Source: Thalassotalea sp. HSM 43
Lineage (GTDB): Bacteria > Pseudomonadota > Gammaproteobacteria > Enterobacterales > Alteromonadaceae
Direction: 5' to 3'
Assembly (NCBI RefSeq): GCF_004752005.1
Contig: NZ_CP038493.1
Coordinates: 3,186,302-3,250,301 of the forward strand
Length of the DNA stretch: 64,000 nucleotides
The stretch's first letter is position 1. Each line of letters starts with the position of its first letter. Under the pieces are notes generated by a model that saw only the letters and a list, made by a program, of their open reading frames with translations, was not told the origin of the DNA and did not search any database. The translations under genes were made by a program, and so were the position numbers. Positions 59,446 to 64,000 of this stretch are shown here, piece by piece.

Positions 59446-59618
59446 GCTAGCGTGTTTGAGGCAGTGTTAAGCTTGAATCTATCTGTACACAAAAACTGAC
59501 GATTAACCAGCTCAATAATAGCCTAGCTCTGCTTGCAGCGCTTTGACGTTAGGCGATAGCACGGATGTCTAAATAGAAGTGGCAATTTAAGATTACATTT
59601 TTCTCTGATTAAAATTGC

Positions 59619-59634
59619 TTTACGTTGGCGTAAA
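59619..59634. promoter_or_regulatory. LiuR-like operator facing the thiolase gene
   Basis: TTTACGTTGGCGTAAA, perfect halves TTTACG and CGTAAA around TTGG, about 120 bases before the thiolase start. Confidence 0.7.
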
Positions 59635-59752
59635 CTAAAATTTTGCGGTAGTCTTGAGACACTCTAATAGCATGCCAATGAACATCTCGATATAGAGATG
59701 GTCTGATAAAGTTGGTATCACTCTATTACAACACTAATTTCAGGAATAAATT

Positions 59753-60937
59753 ATGTCTTTAAATGATCCTATCGTAATTGTTAGCGCAATGCGCACGCCA
59801 ATGGGCGGATTTATGGGCGGCTTAAGTGCAGTTGCCGCAACCGAACTTGGCAGCACAGCGGTTAAAGCCGCTGTCGAACATGCCGGTATTGGTAACGATC
59901 AGGTAGACGAATTAATTATGGGCTGTGTATTGCCTGCTGGCTTAAAGCAAGCCCCAGCTCGTCAAGCAGCATTAGGTGCTGAATTGGCTTTATCAACGGT
60001 TTGTACCACGATCAACAAAGTGTGTGGTTCAGGTATGAAAGCGGCGATGTTTGCTTATGACTCATTGGCGGCAGGTAGTATTGATGTTGCCGTTGCTGGT
60101 GGTATGGAAAGCATGAGTAATGCACCATACATTTTACCTAAAGCACGTGGTGGTATGCGCATGGGCCATGGTGAAATCAAAGATCACATGATGATGGACG
60201 GTCTTGAAAATGCTTACGATGGTATGGCGATGGGCTGTTTCGCGCAAGATACTGCCGATGATGTTGAGTTCAGCCGTGAACAAATGGATGAGTTTGCATT
60301 AACCTCACTTTCACGTGCTAATGCAGCCATTGAATCAGGCGCCTTTAACAATGAAGTTGTTCCAGTAACATTCAAAACTCGCAAAGGCGACGTTACATTT
60401 GCTATCGATGAGCAACCAGGCAACGCCCGACCTGAAAAGATTCCTAGCCTACGCGCTGCATTTAAACGCGACGGAACAATCACCGCAGCGAACTCTAGCT
60501 CAATCTCAGATGGTGCAGCGGCTATGGTCATGATGCGTATGTCTGAAGCTGAAAAACGTGGTTTAACACCGCTTTGTAAAGTGGTTGGTCACGCAACTCA
60601 TGCCCAACAACCTAGTGATTTTACCGTTGCTCCAGTTGGCGCAATGGAAAAACTGTTCAACAAAGTTGAATGGAGTAAAGATGACGTTGATTTATATGAA
60701 ATTAACGAAGCGTTTGCCATGGTGACCATGTTGGCTGTTAAAGAGTTGCAACTTGATCACGCCAAGGTGAACGTCAATGGTGGTGCGTGTGCACTGGGTC
60801 ACCCGATTGGTGCCAGTGGTGCGCGTATCATGGTTACGCTTATCCATGCCCTGAAAAATAAAGGGCTAAGTAAAGGTGTTGCCAGTCTGTGTATTGGTGG
60901 TGGTGAAGCAACTGCCATTGCCGTTGAAATGCTTTAA
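59753..60937 (+). CDS. Acetyl-CoA C-acetyltransferase (thiolase)
   Basis: 394 residues, full thiolase length. Active-site Cys91 in KVCGSGMKA, GGMESMSN, NGGACALGHPIGASGAR with the catalytic His and the second Cys in SLCIGGGEATA. Near liu genes it probably splits acetoacetyl-CoA or 2-methylacetoacetyl-CoA, that is, the end of leucine or isoleucine breakdown (atoB-like). It is divergent from liuR behind a LiuR-like operator. A terminator follows, so it may be expressed apart from the acyl-CoA dehydrogenase. Confidence 0.94.
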   Translation: MSLNDPIVIVSAMRTPMGGFMGGLSAVAATELGSTAVKAAVEHAGIGNDQVDELIMGCVLPAGLKQAPARQAALGAELALSTVCTTINKVCGSGMKAAMFAYDSLAAGSIDVAVAGGMESMSNAPYILPKARGGMRMGHGEIKDHMMMDGLENAYDGMAMGCFAQDTADDVEFSREQMDEFALTSLSRANAAIESGAFNNEVVPVTFKTRKGDVTFAIDEQPGNARPEKIPSLRAAFKRDGTITAANSSSISDGAAAMVMMRMSEAEKRGLTPLCKVVGHATHAQQPSDFTVAPVGAMEKLFNKVEWSKDDVDLYEINEAFAMVTMLAVKELQLDHAKVNVNGGACALGHPIGASGARIMVTLIHALKNKGLSKGVASLCIGGGEATAIAVEML

Positions 60938-60946
60938 TAAAATAAT

Positions 60947-60981
60947 CAAAAAGCCGCAGCATCGCTGCGGTTTTGCTTTTT
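60947..60981 (+). terminator. Terminator after the thiolase gene
   Basis: CCGCAGC, loop ATC, GCTGCGG with A-rich left flank and TTTTGCTTTTT on the right. Confidence 0.85.
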
Positions 60982-61051
60982 AAACGATACCAATATAAAC
61001 GTTAACAATAAAAAAATGACATATAGGTATTGTTGATGGGGACCATACAAC

Positions 61052-62209
61052 ATGAATTTTGATTTAACCGAAGATCAGCAAATGTTTGCTGATATGGCCA
61101 ATCAGTTTGCTCAAGCTGAGTTCGCGCCAAACGCTGCCCGTTGGGATGCAGAACATATTTTCCCAAAAGATGTTATCGCTAAAGCCGGAGAGTTAGGCTT
61201 TTGTGGTCTTTACAGCCCTGAAGATGCTGGTGGTCTAGGCCTTTCTCGCTTGGACTCATCGATTATCTTTGAGCAGTTGTCTATGGGGTGTACCGCGACG
61301 ACGGCGATGATCACCATCCATAATATGGCAACCTGGATGATCGCGACTTGGGGCATTGAGTCAGTTAAACAAACTTGGTGTGACGGTTTGATATCAGGCC
61401 AGCAATTGGCGTCTTACTGTTTGACCGAACCAGGTGCTGGTTCTGACGCTGCATCTTTGCGTACGTCAGCGAAAAAAGACGGTGATGAATATGTTATCAA
61501 CGGCTCAAAAATGTTTATCTCTGGCGCTGGCGATACCGACGTACTCGTTGCTATGGTGCGCACCGGTGGTGAGGGGGCAAAAGGTATTTCTGCGGTTGTT
61601 ATCCCTGCTGATGCTAAAGGCGTTATTTACGGCAAAGCCGAAGAGAAATTAGGCTGGAATGCTCAACCAACACGATTGATCACCTTTGAAGATGTGCGTA
61701 TCCCATGTGAAAATTTATTGGGCGCGGAAGGTGAAGGCTTTAAAATTGCCATGAAAGGCTTAGACGGTGGTCGTATTAATATCGCCACTTGTTCAATCGG
61801 TACTGCGCAACAAGCACTAAATACCGCCATGGTCTATATGCAAGAGCGTGAGCAATTTGGTAAACCGATTGCGGCATTCCAAGGTATGCAATTTAAATTG
61901 TCTGATATGGCGACCAAACTTGTCGCTGCGCGTCAAATGGTTCGCTTAGCAGCCTATAAACTAGACACTAATCACCCAGAAAAAACCGCCTATTGTGCGA
62001 TGGCCAAACAATTTGCAACCGACGTAGGTTTTGAAGTATGTGACGCTGCGCTACAAATTCATGGTGGTTACGGCTATATCAAAGAGTACCCACTTGAGCG
62101 TCATTTTAGAGATGTACGTGTTCATCAAATTCTTGAAGGTACTAACGAGATCATGCGTTTGATTATCGCTCGCCGCCTATTAACAGAAGGTGCGGCAGAG
62201 TTGCTGTAG
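61052..62209 (+). CDS. Acyl-CoA dehydrogenase (isobutyryl/2-methylbutyryl-CoA type)
   Basis: 385 residues. FAD site LTEPGAGSDAASLRTSAKK, VHQILEGTNEIM near the C-terminus with the catalytic Glu in the usual place for short branched-chain enzymes, and DAALQIHGGYGYIKEYPLERHFRD. It likely oxidises isobutyryl-CoA or 2-methylbutyryl-CoA (valine/isoleucine routes). It is followed by a hydratase and a 3-hydroxyisobutyryl-CoA hydrolase, which supports the valine route. Confidence 0.92.
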   Translation: MNFDLTEDQQMFADMANQFAQAEFAPNAARWDAEHIFPKDVIAKAGELGFCGLYSPEDAGGLGLSRLDSSIIFEQLSMGCTATTAMITIHNMATWMIATWGIESVKQTWCDGLISGQQLASYCLTEPGAGSDAASLRTSAKKDGDEYVINGSKMFISGAGDTDVLVAMVRTGGEGAKGISAVVIPADAKGVIYGKAEEKLGWNAQPTRLITFEDVRIPCENLLGAEGEGFKIAMKGLDGGRINIATCSIGTAQQALNTAMVYMQEREQFGKPIAAFQGMQFKLSDMATKLVAARQMVRLAAYKLDTNHPEKTAYCAMAKQFATDVGFEVCDAALQIHGGYGYIKEYPLERHFRDVRVHQILEGTNEIMRLIIARRLLTEGAAELL

Positions 62210-62217
62210 GAGTGACA

Positions 62218-62994
62218 ATGACAGATTTATTGAAATTAGAAAAACAAGGTAATACCGCGATTATTACCTTTAATAATCCACCAGCTCACACTTGGACCCA
62301 GCAAAGTTTGGCAGGTTTGCGCGATTTAGTCTTGCAGTTAAATCAAGATAAAGACGTTTATGCGTTGGTGTTAACCGGCGGCGGTGAGAAGTTTTTCTCG
62401 GCCGGTGCTGATTTGAATGTATTTGCCGATGGTGACAAAACCGTTGCTCGTCAAATGGCGGAAGTATTTGGTCAAGCATTTGAAACCTTATCGGCATTTC
62501 GTGGTGTCTCAATTGCGGCAATCAATGGTTGGTCAATGGGTGGTGGTCTAGAAGTCGCATTAGCGTGTGATATCCGTATTGCCGAAGAACATGCGGTTAT
62601 GGCTCTACCTGAAGCATCGGTTGGTTTATTGCCATGTGCCGGTGGTACGCAAAACTTACATATATTAGTTGGCGAAGGTTGGACCAAACGTATGATTTTA
62701 TGTGGTGAGCGTGTTGACGCGCCAACAGCATTGCGTATTGGTCTTGTTGAAGACGTCGTTAGCAAAGGTGAAGGCCTGAATAAAGCCATTGAATTAGCCG
62801 CGAGAGTTGCTAAGCAATCACCTGTTGCGGTAGCGGCATGTAAACAGCTTATCCAGAAAAACCGTTCAATGCCTATTACCGAGGCATTACCGCAAGAGCG
62901 CGATGCCTTTGTTGATCTATTCGATAGCAAAGACCAGGCGGAAGGCGTCAATGCCTTTTTAGAAAAACGTAAGCCGCAATGGCGTAATGAGTAA
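62218..62994 (+). CDS. Enoyl-CoA hydratase (crotonase family)
   Basis: 258 residues from ATG 62218, with AGGAG five bases upstream; a GTG at 62212 lies within that site. Motifs: NNPPAHTWTQQSL, FFSAGADLNVFADG (oxyanion hole), GWSMGGGLEVALACDIRIAE and LPEASVGLLPCAGGTQNL. The His-Thr-Trp at HTWT in place of the usual NA is a small peculiarity. It probably hydrates methacrylyl-CoA in valine degradation. Confidence 0.92.
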   Translation: MTDLLKLEKQGNTAIITFNNPPAHTWTQQSLAGLRDLVLQLNQDKDVYALVLTGGGEKFFSAGADLNVFADGDKTVARQMAEVFGQAFETLSAFRGVSIAAINGWSMGGGLEVALACDIRIAEEHAVMALPEASVGLLPCAGGTQNLHILVGEGWTKRMILCGERVDAPTALRIGLVEDVVSKGEGLNKAIELAARVAKQSPVAVAACKQLIQKNRSMPITEALPQERDAFVDLFDSKDQAEGVNAFLEKRKPQWRNE

Positions 62995-63002
62995 GGTAAG
63001 TT

Positions 63003-64000
63003 ATGTCTGATATCGTATTATTTGACGAGCTGGAATGTCGTAATGACAAAAAACTGGCGCTAATCACATTAAATTCTGAAAAGTCGCTAAACGCGTTAAG
63101 TCATGCAATGGTCAATGAGATCACACCAAAGTTAAAAGCATGGCAAGAGCGCGATGACATTGTTGCTGTATTTTTACAAGGTGCCGGTGATAAGGCGTTT
63201 TGTGCTGGCGGTGACATTGTTTATTTATATAATAATTTACCAGATGTTAATGGTGACCCAGCACCTAAAGTTGAGCAATTCTTTTTAGATGAGTATGAGC
63301 TTGATCATATGATTCATACCTACAACAAACCATTTATTGTTTGGGGTAATGGCATTGTTATGGGTGGCGGTCTTGGTTTAATGGCGGGTGCTAGCCATCG
63401 TGTCGCCACACAAAACACCCGTATTGCCATGCCAGAGATTAGCATTGGTTTATACCCGGATGTCGGCGGCAGTTATTTTCTTAATAAGATGCCAAACAAT
63501 ACCGGTTTATTTCTAGGCTTAACCGGTGCTGCCATAAATGCTACCGACGCCAAATATGTATCACTAGCCGATCATTTTATTGCTCACTCTCATAAGCAAG
63601 ACGTACTTAATGCATTAGCGGATGTTAATTGGGGCGGCACCAAAGCGCTTAATGAAGATAAGCTTAATGATGTGTTATTAGCGTTTGAGCAGCAAAGTAA
63701 AACATTAGCGCCGGTATCAAATATAAAAGGTCATCAGTTACTGATTGATGAATTAACTGGAGCCGATAATATTAGCCAAATCGTTGCCAATATTAAAAAT
63801 GCCGACATCGACGACAAATGGTTTAACAGAGCACAGAAGTCACTTGCCCACGGCAGTGCATTGAGCGTGCAGTTAACCTACAACCAAATACAAAAATCTA
63901 AAAACATGTCGTTGGCTGAGTGTTTTCGTATGGAACTGACCATCTCGAAAAAATGTGGCGAGTTTGGTGAGTTCAAAGAAGGTGTCCGCGCCTTATTAAT
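63003..64000 (+). CDS. 3-hydroxyisobutyryl-CoA hydrolase (3' end outside window)
   Basis: 332 codons visible and still open at the window edge. The ATG at 63003 lies 8 bases after the hydratase stop. Motifs: AFCAGGDIVYLYNN (the HIBYL-CoA-H signature; catalytic residues follow), NGIVMGGGLGLMAGASHRVAT and MPEISIGLYPDVGGSYFLNKM. The longer C-terminal region (LSVQLTYNQIQKSKNMSLAECFRMELTIS) separates it from simple crotonases. It hydrolyses 3-hydroxyisobutyryl-CoA in valine breakdown. Confidence 0.94.
   Translation, partial: MSDIVLFDELECRNDKKLALITLNSEKSLNALSHAMVNEITPKLKAWQERDDIVAVFLQGAGDKAFCAGGDIVYLYNNLPDVNGDPAPKVEQFFLDEYELDHMIHTYNKPFIVWGNGIVMGGGLGLMAGASHRVATQNTRIAMPEISIGLYPDVGGSYFLNKMPNNTGLFLGLTGAAINATDAKYVSLADHFIAHSHKQDVLNALADVNWGGTKALNEDKLNDVLLAFEQQSKTLAPVSNIKGHQLLIDELTGADNISQIVANIKNADIDDKWFNRAQKSLAHGSALSVQLTYNQIQKSKNMSLAECFRMELTISKKCGEFGEFKEGVRALL

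Larger units (their letters stand above)
59349..59752. other. Divergent liuR-thiolase regulatory region
   Basis: 404 bases, no plausible gene. It holds two LiuR-like sites (59430-59445 and 59619-59634) and, between them, a weaker look-alike TTGACGTTAGGCGATA (59543-59558). Promoters for both directions must lie here; their exact hexamers are not clear. Confidence 0.6.

Noticed and set aside
62472-62951. 159-residue antisense frame in the enoyl-CoA hydratase
   Set aside because: Shadow of a clear crotonase gene; no signals of its own.
1-64000. Mobile element or prophage island
   Set aside because: No transposase, integrase, phage gene, tRNA-linked attachment site or abrupt base-composition change was seen.

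Overview
The window reads as ordinary chromosome of a marine gammaproteobacterium of the Alteromonadales (Colwelliaceae/Thalassotalea-like is my best guess). This is inferred from a Shewanella-type GlcNAc pathway (NagK, NagB-II, NagA, NagP under a NagR-like operator), a TonB-receptor/SapC/halogenase-like cluster, the liuRABCDE leucine pathway and many inner-membrane and lipoprotein genes. Base composition is moderately AT-rich and looks even throughout. I see no integrase, transposase, prophage, CRISPR array, rRNA or tRNA.

1-13.9 kb, chitin/GlcNAc locus (all + strand): the 3' part of a TonB-dependent receptor, a strong terminator, a SapC-family gene, two paralogous flavin halogenase-like genes, a GH20 beta-hexosaminidase lipoprotein, then a nagK-nagB-nagA-nagP run headed by a perfect LacI-type palindrome. 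Inferred flow: oligosaccharide uptake, trimming to GlcNAc, import, phosphorylation, deacetylation, deamination to fructose-6-P. The role of SapC and the halogenase-like proteins is unknown and is the most interesting puzzle here.

14-18.5 kb: an RND efflux pair without an outer-membrane component. 18.6-20.2 kb: three small envelope genes of unknown function. 20.6-25 kb: pntAB, murI (apparently with a TTG start and a promoter touching the pnt terminator) and slyD. 25-34 kb: an outer-membrane barrel protein, a secreted amidohydrolase overlapping a FemAB-like acyltransferase, an EamA exporter, a one-domain voltage-gated channel with an unusually acidic filter, an AGCS symporter, an RhlE-type helicase and a zinc-ribbon-like unknown. 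34-42 kb: a Cys-containing secreted unknown, a membrane-bound winged-helix/TPR regulator, a CPA2 antiporter with a TrkA-N domain, an RDD protein, a DUF4345-like protein and a patatin.

42.3-46.4 kb: a tightly coupled operon of a secreted DJ-1/PfpI protein, an anchored alpha/beta hydrolase, an OmpR-type regulator and its histidine kinase, with an 11-bp direct repeat in front that looks like a response-regulator site. 46.4-51.3 kb: a TetR regulator divergent from a second RND pair. 51.4-52.1 kb: an OmpA-family lipoprotein.

52.2-59.3 kb (- strand): liuRABCDE, the complete leucine/isovalerate route from isovaleryl-CoA to acetoacetate plus acetyl-CoA. Divergent from it, 59.7-64 kb (+ strand): a thiolase, a second acyl-CoA dehydrogenase, an enoyl-CoA hydratase and a truncated 3-hydroxyisobutyryl-CoA hydrolase, which fit valine/isoleucine degradation. 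Two LiuR-like palindromes sit in the divergent region and could co-regulate both arms.

All functions are read from sequence motifs and recalled family knowledge; no searches were run.
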